Assembly: GCF_902168435.1 (NCBI RefSeq)
Contig: NZ_LR656168.1
Coordinates: 62,001-126,000 of the forward strand
DNA length: 64,000 nt
Direction: 5' to 3'
Source: Bacillus marasmi
GTDB taxonomy: Bacteria > Bacillota > Bacilli > Bacillales > Cytobacillaceae
Shown here: positions 53,611-63,200 of the stretch, piece by piece
Numbering within the stretch: position 1 is the first letter of the stretch
Layout of the letters: every line of letters starts with the position of its first letter
The notes under the pieces: generated by a model
What the model was told of the DNA's origin: nothing
Databases searched by the model: none
Seen by the model: only the letters and a program-made list of their open reading frames with translations
Position numbers and translations under genes: made by a program

Positions 53611-53878
53611 AAGGACCTGAGATGAACTCAGGTCCTTGTAGACAATAGTCAGTAGGCCAAGAATCCCTCAACAATCCCTTTTAGGAGATAGCACACCTCA
53701 ACAAACCGGGCAGTTTATTGAGACAGTCCTACAGTTCTTAACTGCAGGCCCAGCAAGCAATACTGAGAATATTACAAGCTTCGGCGACATTTCCTTCTCC
53801 GTAGTATCGTCGCTCCTCAAGCTCCACTACAGACTGTTAAATACCGCGCCTCTACCTCACAAGAAAAAGTGAGGTCAT
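53611..53878 (-). ncRNA. Lysine riboswitch (L box) with terminator
   Basis: On the - strand the leader holds the lysine-aptamer landmarks in order: GAGGTAGAGGCGCG, AGTGGAG, AAGGAAATGTCGCCGAAG, GCTGGGCCTGCAGTTAAG and CTGTAGGACTGTCT. An intrinsic terminator, AAGGACCTGAG/CTCAGGTCCTT followed by six T residues, lies at 53611-53638. High lysine should end transcription before the ABC operon that starts at 53531. Confidence 0.93.
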
Positions 53879-53989
53879 ATTCAATTGATATTATTAATAT
53901 TTTAGAATAACAAGATATATCTGTCAACTCCCTCGTTTTGGTAATAATAGATATATTAGGCTAGTCCACAATTTAGACCAGCCTCTACT

Positions 53990-55438
53990 TCATTCTTTAT
54001 TTTTATTATCATTATTTACTAACGCATCCAGTTCCTCAGCTAATTCCGTCATATAACTCGGTTTGGAACTTCGCATCATGTTTCTTTGTTCAGCTGCCGG
54101 AAGTGAGACGCGCGATCGTTTGAACAGGGTCATAAAATAATACACTCCAGCAAAGAAAAGCACCATGACAATACCAGAGATAAGTCCAATTTCCTGTCCT
54201 GGGATAAACGGCATACAAATCAGCACGATGATTAAAGAAATTAAAGCAATCCAGGACGTATACGGAAATCCCGGCATTTGGCAATGTCCATCAGGTGGAC
54301 AGCCATTTCTGCTGCGGAAGCGAATATGACTTGCCATTATTACAGCGTAAGTAAATAGAAGTGCAAATCCACCTGTTGAAATTAACACGAGATACACCCT
54401 TGGGAATAACAAGCCAAAGCCTAACCCCACAAGCATGACAAATCCCGAGAATAAAATCCCGCGGTACGGTACTTCATTTTCATCCTTCAGCCATTTAGGG
54501 GCATGTCCCTCATCAGTTAATGACCTAATCATTCTTCCTAAACCAAAAATCGCCGCCAGCATCGCTGATAATATCGCAAAAATCAAGACAATATTAATCG
54601 CTTCACCGGCCCAACCGATTCCCCACCGGTTTAAGGAGGCAACCATTGGGCTAATGTTTTCATTCAATGCTGAGGTAGGAATTAACGGAAGCAAGACAGC
54701 AGCATACGTTACATACAACCCCACCAATAAAATGACAGTATATCTAATTGCTTTAGGGATTGTTTCGCGAGGGTTTCTTGCCTCGGAAGCAGCTAGACCA
54801 ATAATTTCAAAGCCTGCATAGGCAAAAATAATGAGTAGCATACTTCCGGCAACACCTTTGACACCTCCCGGAAGTAAAGGTTCCCTAGCTAGTTCACCTG
54901 TCCCAATCGCACCAGCACCCGGAAACACACCTACTATCAACCCAATCGCCGCAATAATAAAGGCAATAATAGCTAAGATTTTCACACCGGACAATGCACT
55001 TTCAAGCTTTCCTAGCTTTTCTGCGCCAAGTAAATTAACAAGCGTGACACCGATAATAATGATACTTCCAAAAAGCCCAATCGAGATATTCGGAACCCAT
55101 TCCTGGACTAAAATTGTAATGGCCGCTGCTTCACTGGATACTGCTAAGACAATTCCAGTCCAATACAGCCACCCAACAATGAAACCCATGCCCTCACCGA
55201 GCTCCCTTGCCGCAAACGTACTAAACGAGCCGGATGTAGGATTGGCAACCGTCATCTCCGACAAAGCATATAGAATAAAATAGACCAATATACCGGATAA
55301 AATATAAGATAAAATTACGGCAGGACCGGCAGCTCGAATCGCAACAGAAGAACCCAAGAAGAAGGAACCTCCAATTACGCTCCCTAACGCCATCATTGAT
55401 AAATGCCATGCAGTCATTCCTTTTTGAGTTTTCTCCAT
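53990..55438 (-). CDS. APC-family amino-acid permease
   Basis: This 482-residue permease has twelve predicted helices and the family pattern WHLSMMALGSVIGGSFFLGSS at the N-terminus, with YALSEMTVANPTSGSFSTFA and FAYAGFEIIGLAASEARNP. It fits the YbxG/AapA-like basic or neutral amino-acid group; the substrate is open. ATG 55438 follows TTGGGAG; a TTG 15 bases earlier lies within that site. It lies just upstream of the lysine-riboswitch operon but ends before its leader. Confidence 0.85.
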   Translation of the reverse strand: MEKTQKGMTAWHLSMMALGSVIGGSFFLGSSVAIRAAGPAVILSYILSGILVYFILYALSEMTVANPTSGSFSTFAARELGEGMGFIVGWLYWTGIVLAVSSEAAAITILVQEWVPNISIGLFGSIIIIGVTLVNLLGAEKLGKLESALSGVKILAIIAFIIAAIGLIVGVFPGAGAIGTGELAREPLLPGGVKGVAGSMLLIIFAYAGFEIIGLAASEARNPRETIPKAIRYTVILLVGLYVTYAAVLLPLIPTSALNENISPMVASLNRWGIGWAGEAINIVLIFAILSAMLAAIFGLGRMIRSLTDEGHAPKWLKDENEVPYRGILFSGFVMLVGLGFGLLFPRVYLVLISTGGFALLFTYAVIMASHIRFRSRNGCPPDGHCQMPGFPYTSWIALISLIIVLICMPFIPGQEIGLISGIVMVLFFAGVYYFMTLFKRSRVSLPAAEQRNMMRSSKPSYMTELAEELDALVNNDNKNKE

Positions 55439-55529
55439 TATCCAATCTCCCAAGCATAAATTTTTAGCATGCTTAGTATTTGCACTGCTTGTAGAAAAGA
55501 TTCTTAGATGATTATTTTGAAGTCAAATT

Positions 55530-55572
55530 AAAAAAGGTAACTCCCCCAAATGTATACCTGGGTTTGTTACCT
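55530..55572 (-). terminator. Terminator of the NCS2 permease gene
   Basis: AGGTAAC pairs with GTTACCT, with an inner CCC/GGG pairing; on the - strand six T residues follow. Confidence 0.75.
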
Positions 55573-55584
55573 AAATCATCACTT

Positions 55585-56880
55585 TTATACGACGTAGACA
55601 AAATAGCCGATAAACGTTAAACAGAGAACATACATAATCGGATGAACTTCCTTCGTTTTATTCATCGCTATCATACTGATTGGATATAAGATAAAACCAA
55701 GTGCGATTCCTGTTGCGACACTGTAAGTTAGCGGCATCATAATAATCGTCACAAAGCTTGGGATAACAATATAAAAATTACTCCAGTTGATACGGCTAAT
55801 TTCTGTTGCCATCAGCGCTCCAACAATGATAAGAGCAGGCGCCGTTACTTCAGGGGTAACAATGGATAATAAGGGTGAAAAAAATAAAGATATTATAAAG
55901 CAGCCTGATATGACAAGTGACGTGAAGCCAGTTCGACCACCAACGGCAATTCCTGCCGACGATTCAACAAAAGAAGCAGTTGTTGAAGTTCCCAAAATAG
56001 CACCGGCAATCGTCGACATCGAATCAGCGAGTAATGCTTTACCGGCATTAGGAATTTCATTATTTTTCATCAGACCAGCTTGACTTGCTACTGCAATTAA
56101 CGCCCCTGCCGTATCAAAAAAGGCGACAAACAAGAAAGTAAAAATGACAGCTAAAATTTTGGGAGAAAAGATATCGTCTAAATGACTGAAAACCACTCCG
56201 AAGGTTGGCTCGAGACTAGGTATTTTCCCGACAATCGCTTTAGGTGTTTCAATAATTTCAAAAAAGACGCCAATGATGGTCGAGATTACCATTCCATAAA
56301 AGATCCCGCCCTTTACGCCTCTGTTTAAAAGAATAATCGTAATGATAAAACCAACGATTGCCAGAATTGTAGGAGCTGCTTTCAAATTTCCAATAGCAAC
56401 AAAAGTTGCTTCATTCCCTGTAACGATACCTGCATTTTTTAATCCGATAAACGCCACGAAAAAACCAATTCCTCCAGCAATCGCATGCTTTAAGTCCTGA
56501 GGGATAATATTAATAATTTTTTCACGAATCTTTAAAAGACTTAAGATCATAAATAAGACCCCGGCAATAAATACGCCGGCTAACGCCGTTTCCCAAGGAA
56601 TGTTCATCCCCATACAAACAGTAAAGGTGAAAAAGGCGTTTATCCCCATACTTGGTGCAATCCCAATCGGATAGTTGGCAATTAAGCCGATTAAAAGGGA
56701 CCCAATAATCGCAGACAATGCTGTCGCCGTAAAAACTGCTCCTTTATCCATGCCAGTTTGACTAAGGATAACCGGGTTAACCACTAGAATATAAGCCATT
56801 GATAAAAAAGTCGTAATTCCAGCAATACTTTCTCGCTTAAAAGTTGTGTTACGTTCTGCAAATTGAAAATAATTCTTCAT
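55585..56880 (-). CDS. NCS2 purine permease (PbuG/PbuO-like)
   Basis: This 432-residue transporter has about 12-14 helices and family motifs SMAYILVVNPVILSQTGMD (split), IGIAPSMGINAFF, FFDTAGALIAVASQAG and GTSTTASFVESSAGIAVGGRTG (split). It belongs to the hypoxanthine/guanine/adenine branch. ATG 56880 gives the usual N-terminus (MKNYFQFAERNTTFKRES); a longer opening reads through the riboswitch terminator. The purine riboswitch upstream has a C at the specificity position, which suggests guanine or hypoxanthine control. Confidence 0.92.
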   Translation of the reverse strand: MKNYFQFAERNTTFKRESIAGITTFLSMAYILVVNPVILSQTGMDKGAVFTATALSAIIGSLLIGLIANYPIGIAPSMGINAFFTFTVCMGMNIPWETALAGVFIAGVLFMILSLLKIREKIINIIPQDLKHAIAGGIGFFVAFIGLKNAGIVTGNEATFVAIGNLKAAPTILAIVGFIITIILLNRGVKGGIFYGMVISTIIGVFFEIIETPKAIVGKIPSLEPTFGVVFSHLDDIFSPKILAVIFTFLFVAFFDTAGALIAVASQAGLMKNNEIPNAGKALLADSMSTIAGAILGTSTTASFVESSAGIAVGGRTGFTSLVISGCFIISLFFSPLLSIVTPEVTAPALIIVGALMATEISRINWSNFYIVIPSFVTIIMMPLTYSVATGIALGFILYPISMIAMNKTKEVHPIMYVLCLTFIGYFVYVV

Positions 56881-56906
56881 GCTCGTCCTCGTCTCTTTAT
56901 GAAATA

Positions 56907-57047
56907 AAAAAACCCCCAGCAAAGCTGCCGGAGGTTCTGCAAAGGACAATAATCTTAAAGTAATATACTTCAATTGCCCCTTGTAGACAGGCTATTTACG
57001 GCAGCCAGGTAGAAACGTTCAAGCCATATTCTTGAACTTATACAAGG
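56907..57047 (-). ncRNA. Purine riboswitch, guanine type, with terminator
   Basis: The aptamer (56979-57047) has P1 CCTTGTA/TACAAGG, loop-2 region with AATATGGC, the J2/3 landmark GTTTCTACC and a 3' junction GTCTAC with C at the specificity position, so guanine or hypoxanthine rather than adenine. An intrinsic terminator (ACCTCCGGCAG/CTGGGGGT, then T residues) lies at 56907-56937. Ligand should switch off the NCS2 permease. Confidence 0.93.
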
Positions 57048-57183
57048 TTATTATTATTTTAGAATAACATAAATAGTAACAAGGACCATTGTATTCGTCA
57101 ATAACATATGCCGTTTTCAGCCTATTAAGTTTTTTCGAGATACTCAAGTATTTCAAACAATTCATACTGAAATCCTGTTATCT

Positions 57184-58614
57184 TTAATCCCGCTCCAATA
57201 ACGCTGCACCAGCGATGCCAGGATGCGTCATTTCGTAAGGATCCAAAATTAAATTCAACTCCTCTTCTGTTAAAACATCATATTTTAAGCATAATTCACG
57301 AACTGATGCTCCGGTTAATATCGCTTCACGAGCAATCCTTGCCGCAGCATCATAACCCAAATGTGGATTAATCGCCGTAATGACTCCCACGCTCTTTTCA
57401 ACATATTCCTTTAACCGCGCTTCATTTGCCTTAATCCCTTTTAAACAGTGGTCAGTAAAGGTCCGAAACGCATTATTCATAATGCTGATTGACTGAAGCA
57501 AATTAAATACTAAAATAGGTTCCATGACATTCAATTCGAATTGGCCTGCCTCAGAAGCTAGACAAATGGTATGATCATTACCAATTACCTGGAAAGCCAC
57601 CTGATTCATTAACTCCGGCAAAACAGGGTTCACCTTACCCGGCATGATGGATGAGCCAGGCTGCCGCGGTGGTAGACTAATTTCAGCTAATCCCGCCCGA
57701 GGTCCTGACGCCATTAAGCGCAGATCATTAGCAATTTTTGAAAGATTAATCATACATACTTTAAGTGCTGCTGATACTTCTGTGTAAGCATCAGTGTTTT
57801 GCGTGGCATCGACCAGGTGCTCAGCACCCTTTAAAGGAAGCCCGCTTATTTCAGCAAGATGCTTAACAACTAAGTTAATGTAGCGGGGATCTGCATTTAA
57901 TCCAGTACCTACCGCTGTTGCACCCATATTGATTTCGAATAAGTATTGTCTAGAAAGGTTAATTCTGTTGATGTCCCTCTTAATTACTCTGCTATACGCC
58001 TCGAACTCTTGGCCAAGACGAATCGGCACTGCATCTTGAAGATGGGTCCGCCCCATTTTTATGACTGCATTAAATTCCTGAGCTTTTTCTAGAAAAACCT
58101 GATGCATATCCTCCATCGTTGCTAACAATTTCTCAAGTAGTTTTAAAACAGAAATATGTATCGAGGTTGGGAAAACATCATTGGTCGATTGTGCCATATT
58201 CACATGAGTATTAGGACTGCAATGATAGTAATCGCCCTTTTCTTTACCTTGCAGTTCAATCGCTCGGTTTGCTAGGACTTCATTCACATTCATGTTTAGC
58301 GAGGTTCCAGCTCCTCCTTGAATCGGATCAACTATCACCTGGTCCACCCATTTCCCTTCAATCATTTCGTCAGCAGCCTTTACAATCGCATCACCGATTC
58401 CGGAATATAGATGCTTGATTTCCATGTTCGCCATAGCAGCAGCTTTTTTCACCATCACTACAGCTTTGATAAGCTCTTCATGAATTCGATAACCAGTAAT
58501 AGGAAAATTTTCAACTGCTCTAAGGGTTTGGATTCCATAATAAGCATGGGCTGGTACTTCTTTTTCGCCTAGAAAGTCCTTCTCCTTACGCATTTGTTCC
58601 TTGTTATTTGTCAT
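57184..58614 (-). CDS. aspA: Aspartate ammonia-lyase
   Basis: This 476-residue enzyme has the fumarase/aspartase signature GSSIMPGKVNP (about residues 324-334), the substrate-binding GGAGTSLNMNVNEV (about 100-113) and NTHVNMAQSTNDVFPTS. It converts aspartate to fumarate and ammonia. The start is ATG 58614 after GAGGAG. No ansA or ansZ gene is adjacent; sstT upstream has its own terminator. Confidence 0.93.
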   Translation of the reverse strand: MTNNKEQMRKEKDFLGEKEVPAHAYYGIQTLRAVENFPITGYRIHEELIKAVVMVKKAAAMANMEIKHLYSGIGDAIVKAADEMIEGKWVDQVIVDPIQGGAGTSLNMNVNEVLANRAIELQGKEKGDYYHCSPNTHVNMAQSTNDVFPTSIHISVLKLLEKLLATMEDMHQVFLEKAQEFNAVIKMGRTHLQDAVPIRLGQEFEAYSRVIKRDINRINLSRQYLFEINMGATAVGTGLNADPRYINLVVKHLAEISGLPLKGAEHLVDATQNTDAYTEVSAALKVCMINLSKIANDLRLMASGPRAGLAEISLPPRQPGSSIMPGKVNPVLPELMNQVAFQVIGNDHTICLASEAGQFELNVMEPILVFNLLQSISIMNNAFRTFTDHCLKGIKANEARLKEYVEKSVGVITAINPHLGYDAAARIAREAILTGASVRELCLKYDVLTEEELNLILDPYEMTHPGIAGAALLERD

Positions 58615-58730
58615 GATTATTGCTCTCCTCTTATGCTGAAATCAAAAAGCTCATTACCTATCATTATTAATTTAATGAACATTTCATTCTTCACAATATA
58701 CTCCTTGTTATATTTAGCCAAAAATAATAA

Positions 58731-58777
58731 AAAATGCATCTTATTGTTAGTTAGCTTCACTAACAATAAGATGCATT
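58731..58777 (-). terminator. Terminator of sstT
   Basis: An 18-bp perfect stem (ATGCATCTTATTGTTAGT and its complement) with a 7-base loop is followed on the - strand by six T residues. Confidence 0.9.
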
Positions 58778-58803
58778 TCAGTAATAGTTTGAAAAAATTT
58801 TAA

Positions 58804-60042
58804 TTATGCTACTTCTTGAATATTAATGTCTTTTCCGTCTTTACGCCATTCCTTGTACTCTGCAGCAGCCGTGAAAAGTACATCAGTGGAAGAGTTCAGT
58901 GCGGTTTCGAATGAGTCTTGTAACACACCGATGATAAATCCTACTCCTACAACTTGCATAGCTATATCATCAGGAATTCCAAATAAGCTACATGCAAGTG
59001 GTATTAATAGGAGTGAACCGCCGGCAACACCAGATGCACCACATGCACAAACTGCTGAAAGCACACTTAGGAGCAATGCTGTCGGGATATCAACATCAAT
59101 TCCGAGTGTATGAACAGCTGCAAGTGTTAAAACGGAAATTGTTACTGCGGCACCTGCCATATTAATGGTTGCCCCTAATGGAATGGATACAGAATAAGCA
59201 TCCTTGTTCAAGCCTAGTTTTTCACATAATTTCATATTAACCGGAATATTTGAAGCTGAGCTACGTGTAAAGAACGCCGTAATTCCGCTTTCTCTAATAC
59301 ATTTCAAAGTGAGTGGATATGGGTTTTTGCCGATCATAGCATATACCATGATTGGGTTAACAACTAGTGCCACAAATAGCATACAGCCAATTAGAACCGC
59401 CAAAAGCTTTCCGTAGCTTAGTAATGACTCAAGTCCGTTTGTTGTAATTGATTCAAAGACAAGACCCATGATGCCTAATGGAGCAAATTTGATGACCCAT
59501 GTAACCATTTTCGATACGGCATCTGAAACATTGGCAATCATTGTTTTTGTTGAATCAGCTGCATTTTTCAGTGCAAAACCGAGCACGATTGCCCATGCTA
59601 AAATACCAATATAGTTAGCATTGTAAATAGCTTTTACTGGATTATCGACAATGTTAAGCAATAATGTTTTTAGAACCTCCACAACACCGCCAGGAGCCGT
59701 CACTCCCTCAACGCCCTTTGCCAGCGTTATGCTGACAGGGAACACAAAGCTAGCGACTACCGCAACTAAACCTGCTAAAAACGTTCCTAATAGATAGAGC
59801 ACGATAATCGATTTCATATTCGTTTTATGCCCTTGTTTATGCTGGGCAATTGCAGACATAACTAAGAACAGGACTAGCACTGGTGCAACAGCCTTCAATG
59901 CACCAACAAACAATGTTCCAAAAATGACAATTGGCTTTGCTATTTCCGGAATCGCTACAGCAAGCCCGATCCCAATGATCAAACCGACAATAATTTGTTT
60001 GACCAGACTAACTTGATTCCACTTTCTCAAAAGCTCTTTCAT
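58804..60042 (-). CDS. sstT: Na+/serine-threonine symporter SstT
   Basis: This 412-residue dicarboxylate/amino-acid:cation symporter has hairpin HP1 [19 protein letters not shown] (split, about residues 266-284), [12 protein letters not shown] and the C-terminal [19 protein letters not shown]. These match SstT. The start is ATG 60042 after TGGGGGAAAG. It is monocistronic. Confidence 0.92.
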   Translation of the reverse strand: MKELLRKWNQVSLVKQIIVGLIIGIGLAVAIPEIAKPIVIFGTLFVGALKAVAPVLVLFLVMSAIAQHKQGHKTNMKSIIVLYLLGTFLAGLVAVVASFVFPVSITLAKGVEGVTAPGGVVEVLKTLLLNIVDNPVKAIYNANYIGILAWAIVLGFALKNAADSTKTMIANVSDAVSKMVTWVIKFAPLGIMGLVFESITTNGLESLLSYGKLLAVLIGCMLFVALVVNPIMVYAMIGKNPYPLTLKCIRESGITAFFTRSSASNIPVNMKLCEKLGLNKDAYSVSIPLGATINMAGAAVTISVLTLAAVHTLGIDVDIPTALLLSVLSAVCACGASGVAGGSLLLIPLACSLFGIPDDIAMQVVGVGFIIGVLQDSFETALNSSTDVLFTAAAEYKEWRKDGKDINIQEVA

Positions 60043-60214
60043 AATCTTTCCCCCACTGGATTTTTATAGTAGCTCTATTAAACTTGCTTATTAAGCTCGG
60101 TGGAGGATTGCCTTGTTTGAATCCACCCCAAAAATACATTTGTCTTTCTCTAGCATTATAAAAAATTTTTAGATATATTACAATAGTTTTTGAAGAACTC
60201 TCAAGCGACTTTCA
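60043..60214. other. Intergenic region between sstT and the 38-bp repeats
   Basis: AT-rich sequence that should hold the sstT promoter on the - strand. I see no gene, clear operator or other structure. Confidence 0.3.
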
Positions 60215-60281
60215 GGTGACAGGCACCACCCGATTTTTGTCGAATAATACTAGGTGACAGGCACCACCCGATTTTTGTCGA
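60215..60281. repeat. Two direct copies of a 38-bp repeat
   Basis: GGTGACAGGCACCACCCG-ATTTTTGTCGA occurs at 60215 and 60253. The first 13 bases are nearly self-complementary. A related copy lies at 61183-61213, so the repeats flank the rhodanese gene. Confidence 0.8.
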
Positions 60282-60420
60282 TTTAATTACACTTAGGGTT
60301 TTACGCCTGTTATCGATATTTTCTATTAGACTATTACCCCTCTTATCTATCTTTTCGATAAATTTGTTCGAGATTATCTATCATGTTATATTTTATTGGC
60401 ATAATAAAAAGGAAGAAAAT

Positions 60421-61181
60421 GTGAAAAACAAAGGTAATGCGTTAATCAGTGTATTATTAATCGGTTTCTTAATGGCATTAGTTGTAGGATGTTCAGATGA
60501 CAAGGCTAAGGAAGCTGATACATCAAGTGAAATAAAATCAACAGAAGTTATAAAGTTGCCGAAATCAAAACGATGTCTGGTGAGGAACTAGTAAAACATA
60601 ACTCAGGAAAAGATAAAGACAACGTCCTCATTATTGATGTTCGTTCTCCCGAAGAATATAAAGCTGGACATATTCAACATGCTATCAACATCAATATTGA
60701 TGGTTTTGAAAATAGATTAAGTGAAATTGAAGACAAAAAAAATTTCCCTGTTATCCTATATTGTAGTTCTGGTAACAAAAGCGGACAGGTTGCTGAAATC
60801 CTTGTAAACAATGGGTTTAAGGATGTTACTAACACTACAGGAGTTAAGAAATTCGAATACGATTTAGTGAAGTATGACGATGTTCGAGGAGCTAACTTCC
60901 AAAAGCTTATCGATGAAGATAAAGATGTCGTTGTAGTAGATGTACGGGAAGCCAAGCAAGCTAGTGAAGAAGGAATGATCAAGGGAGCAATCAATGTTCC
61001 TTTTAATGAAGTAGAAAAGAACCTTAATAAATTACCAAAAGACAAAACAAGCGCTCAATATTGTAATACAGGAACTAAGAGTGCTGAGGTTCAGAAGCAA
61101 CTAGAAGGTCTTGGTTACGAAAACGTAGTAAACTCTATTGAAGGTGTAAAAGAACATAGTTTTTCAGTAGTAAAAAAATAA
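60421..61181 (+). pseudogene. Frameshifted lipoprotein with two rhodanese domains
   Basis: The first frame starts at GTG 60421 (after AAGGAAG) and encodes a lipoprotein signal (LVVGC lipobox, Cys about 24) and linker. The second frame encodes two rhodanese domains with active-site loops YCSSGNKSGQV and YCNTGTKSAEV, both with the cysteine. The frames join if one A is restored to the AAA run at 60552-60554 (giving IKVAEIKTM). The gene is otherwise intact, so the change is recent or a sequencing error. Surface rhodaneses move sulfane sulfur. Confidence 0.82.
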
Positions 61182-61182
61182 A

Positions 61183-61213
61183 GTGCCTGTCACCACCCGA
61201 ATTTTGTCGAATA
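61183..61213. repeat. Third copy of the rhodanese-flanking repeat
   Basis: GTGCCTGTCACCACCCGA-ATTTTGTCGAATAATA matches the copies at 60215 and 60253, except that its first 12 bases are the reverse complement of theirs. Confidence 0.75.
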
Positions 61214-61215
61214 AT

Positions 61216-61256
61216 AAAAAGCTCATTCCTTTAAGTTTAAGGTTTGAGCTTTTTTT
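61216..61256. terminator. Bidirectional terminator
   Basis: AAAAAGCTCA pairs with TGAGCTTTTTTT with an inner CCTTTAA/TTTAAGG stem, between the rhodanese gene (+) and eutQ (-). Confidence 0.82.
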
Positions 61257-61273
61257 GCCTATCATTATATTTA

Positions 61274-61747
61274 CTAGGCCTGATTGGCCCAGTCAGCTGG
61301 ATAGGTTACATAGAGAAATCTAGCAAACTCTGGGACAGAAAATTGTATTCTACTTCCCGCTGGTATAAGAATTACTTCCCCTTTATCTGCCCTTATTATT
61401 CTCCCATCTATAATGATATCTAGATGTCCTTCAATTACATAATCGATTTCATCATAGTTTAATGTCCAGTCAAAGGTCGTCTCCTTCATCTCCATTAAGC
61501 CGCAACCTAATCTGGGACTTTCTTCAAGTGTAAACAAATCCTTTGTATACACGACATCCTCTTTCTCACCAGTATCGAGACGATCCTCCTCGCTCACCTT
61601 TAGCAATGGCAAACGCACCGAAGTCACTCCATTAGGACCAACTGTTTTATGAGGATCATCACCGGCGAAATTCTGAAGCTGCTCGGCGATGACGGTTCTA
61701 ATCAACTCCTCCAATGATGCTTTAGTTAGCTTTTGCAAGTTTCTCAT
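61274..61747 (-). CDS. eutQ: EutQ-like cupin
   Basis: This 157-residue protein has a C-terminal single-domain cupin (residues about 70-150; WTLNYDEIDYVIEGHLDIIIDG in part and KGEVILIPAGSRIQFSVP) and a helical N-terminus. It matches EutQ, reported as an acetate-kinase-like or structural factor in ethanolamine use. It overlaps the end of eutH by 26 bases and is the last gene of the operon. Confidence 0.85.
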   Translation of the reverse strand: MRNLQKLTKASLEELIRTVIAEQLQNFAGDDPHKTVGPNGVTSVRLPLLKVSEEDRLDTGEKEDVVYTKDLFTLEESPRLGCGLMEMKETTFDWTLNYDEIDYVIEGHLDIIIDGRIIRADKGEVILIPAGSRIQFSVPEFARFLYVTYPADWANQA

Positions 61748-62852
61748 CTCCGCCCTTGTTTTCAGTTGCTGTCTTTCCTAACATCCGGTTAGCAATAAAT
61801 ATTGCAACAAAAATGGCAGTTACACCACCGACTAACTTACCGACAATCATTGGGAAAATCATATCTTTAGCAACCCCAGCCGTAAATCCTAAATGGTCAC
61901 CAAAAACGAAGGCCGCTGATACACAGAACGCAACGTTAATGATTTTTCCACGGTCATCCATGTCTTTCATCATCGCAAACATTGGAATATTGTTAGCTAA
62001 AGTAGCCACCATACCTGCTGCCGCTATCTCATTCATACCAAGTAGTTTCCCAAGTTGTAGCAATGGCTTTTTAAACACCTTAGTGATGATATCAACCATT
62101 ACATAAGCACCTGCTAATACAATCGCAATACTTCCTACAACCTGAACCCCTTCCTCAATCGTAGCCGTACCAGGAATAATCGTTATATCTGTTAATGTAT
62201 GAACAATCCCAACGGCGAGTCCAAGTGTTGCCACAACCACAACCCCATGACCAAATATTGTGAACCCTTTGATCATTTTTTCCGGAATTTTCCATAAACC
62301 TACACAAATTAATGCGGATACTAAGATAATCGGAATAAGGTTTTTCAGAACCATTCCAATTGAAAAACCGGAAACTAAGCCCCCGACTAAACAGCCAATT
62401 GGAATAGTAATCATCCCTGCTAATATTCCAGTCGCTAAGAAGCGATGATCCTTTTTCTCGATAATTCCTAATGCAACAGGAATGGAGAATACGATGGTAG
62501 GTCCCATCATTGATCCTAAAATAACCCCTGAGAATAAACCTGCGTCCGCGGTTTCAGCCATTTCTTCAGCTAACTGGAAGCCACCCATATCAATCGCTAA
62601 CAAAGTTGTCGCAAACATCGAAGGGTCGGCACCTAAAGCACTATAAATCGGTACTATAACCGGACTTAATAAATCCGCTAACACCGGGGCAACAACAATG
62701 ATTCCGACCATGGCCAAGGTTAAAGAACCCATTGCCATTACACCTTCATCAAACTTGTCACCGAAGCCAAATTTATTTTTAAAACTCTTATCTAATGCAC
62801 CAAGAACCATAAAAATAACCATTAAGTACAAAATAATTTCATTAACACTCAT
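61722..62852 (-). CDS. eutH: Ethanolamine permease EutH
   Basis: This 376-residue protein has about ten membrane helices and the EutH pattern (GFGDKFDEGVMAMGSLTLAMVG split, about residues 30-51; MGGFQLAEEMA; FVFGDHLGFTAG). It moves ethanolamine into the cell. The start is ATG 62852 after AGGAGG. It lies 78 bases after eutN in the same operon. Confidence 0.92.
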   Translation of the reverse strand: MSVNEIILYLMVIFMVLGALDKSFKNKFGFGDKFDEGVMAMGSLTLAMVGIIVVAPVLADLLSPVIVPIYSALGADPSMFATTLLAIDMGGFQLAEEMAETADAGLFSGVILGSMMGPTIVFSIPVALGIIEKKDHRFLATGILAGMITIPIGCLVGGLVSGFSIGMVLKNLIPIILVSALICVGLWKIPEKMIKGFTIFGHGVVVVATLGLAVGIVHTLTDITIIPGTATIEEGVQVVGSIAIVLAGAYVMVDIITKVFKKPLLQLGKLLGMNEIAAAGMVATLANNIPMFAMMKDMDDRGKIINVAFCVSAAFVFGDHLGFTAGVAKDMIFPMIVGKLVGGVTAIFVAIFIANRMLGKTATENKGGDEKLAKAN

Positions 62853-62930
62853 GATCGGTTTCCTCCTATACGGAATTTTCCAGGAACCCTTTACCTGACA
62901 TCATGTCGTTTCTCGAGGCATTTTCTGAAA

Positions 62931-63200
62931 TTAATCCTCTTCAATATCGATGGAATCCACCACACCTACAACAACAGCGTCAACAGGAAGCTGAGGATTT
63001 TCCAATGATGCCCTCGCACCTCCACCAGTTGTAACTAGAACCGTGTCACTGACTCCAGCACCGGCATTATCGGCTGCAACAAAATAGTCATTTGCTCCGT
63101 CTTTTTTATAAAGAGGTTCAATCACTAAAAATTTTAACCCGTTTAATTTTTCGTCTTTTCTCGTTGCCCATAAGCTCCCGACTACTTTGCCGACAATCAT
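62931..63200 (-). CDS. eutN: Microcompartment vertex protein EutN/CcmL
   Basis: This 89-residue protein has the pentamer pattern: MIVGKVVGSLWATRKDEKL (start), VAADNAGAGVSDTVLVTTGG (split) and DAVVVGVVDSI. It caps the vertices of the protein shell. Its start overlaps the upstream stop (TAATG). Confidence 0.93.
   Translation of the reverse strand: MIVGKVVGSLWATRKDEKLNGLKFLVIEPLYKKDGANDYFVAADNAGAGVSDTVLVTTGGGARASLENPQLPVDAVVVGVVDSIDIEED

Noticed and set aside
56881-56973. Longer N-terminus for the NCS2 permease
   Set aside because: The extension reads through the riboswitch terminator and adds residues not expected in the family.
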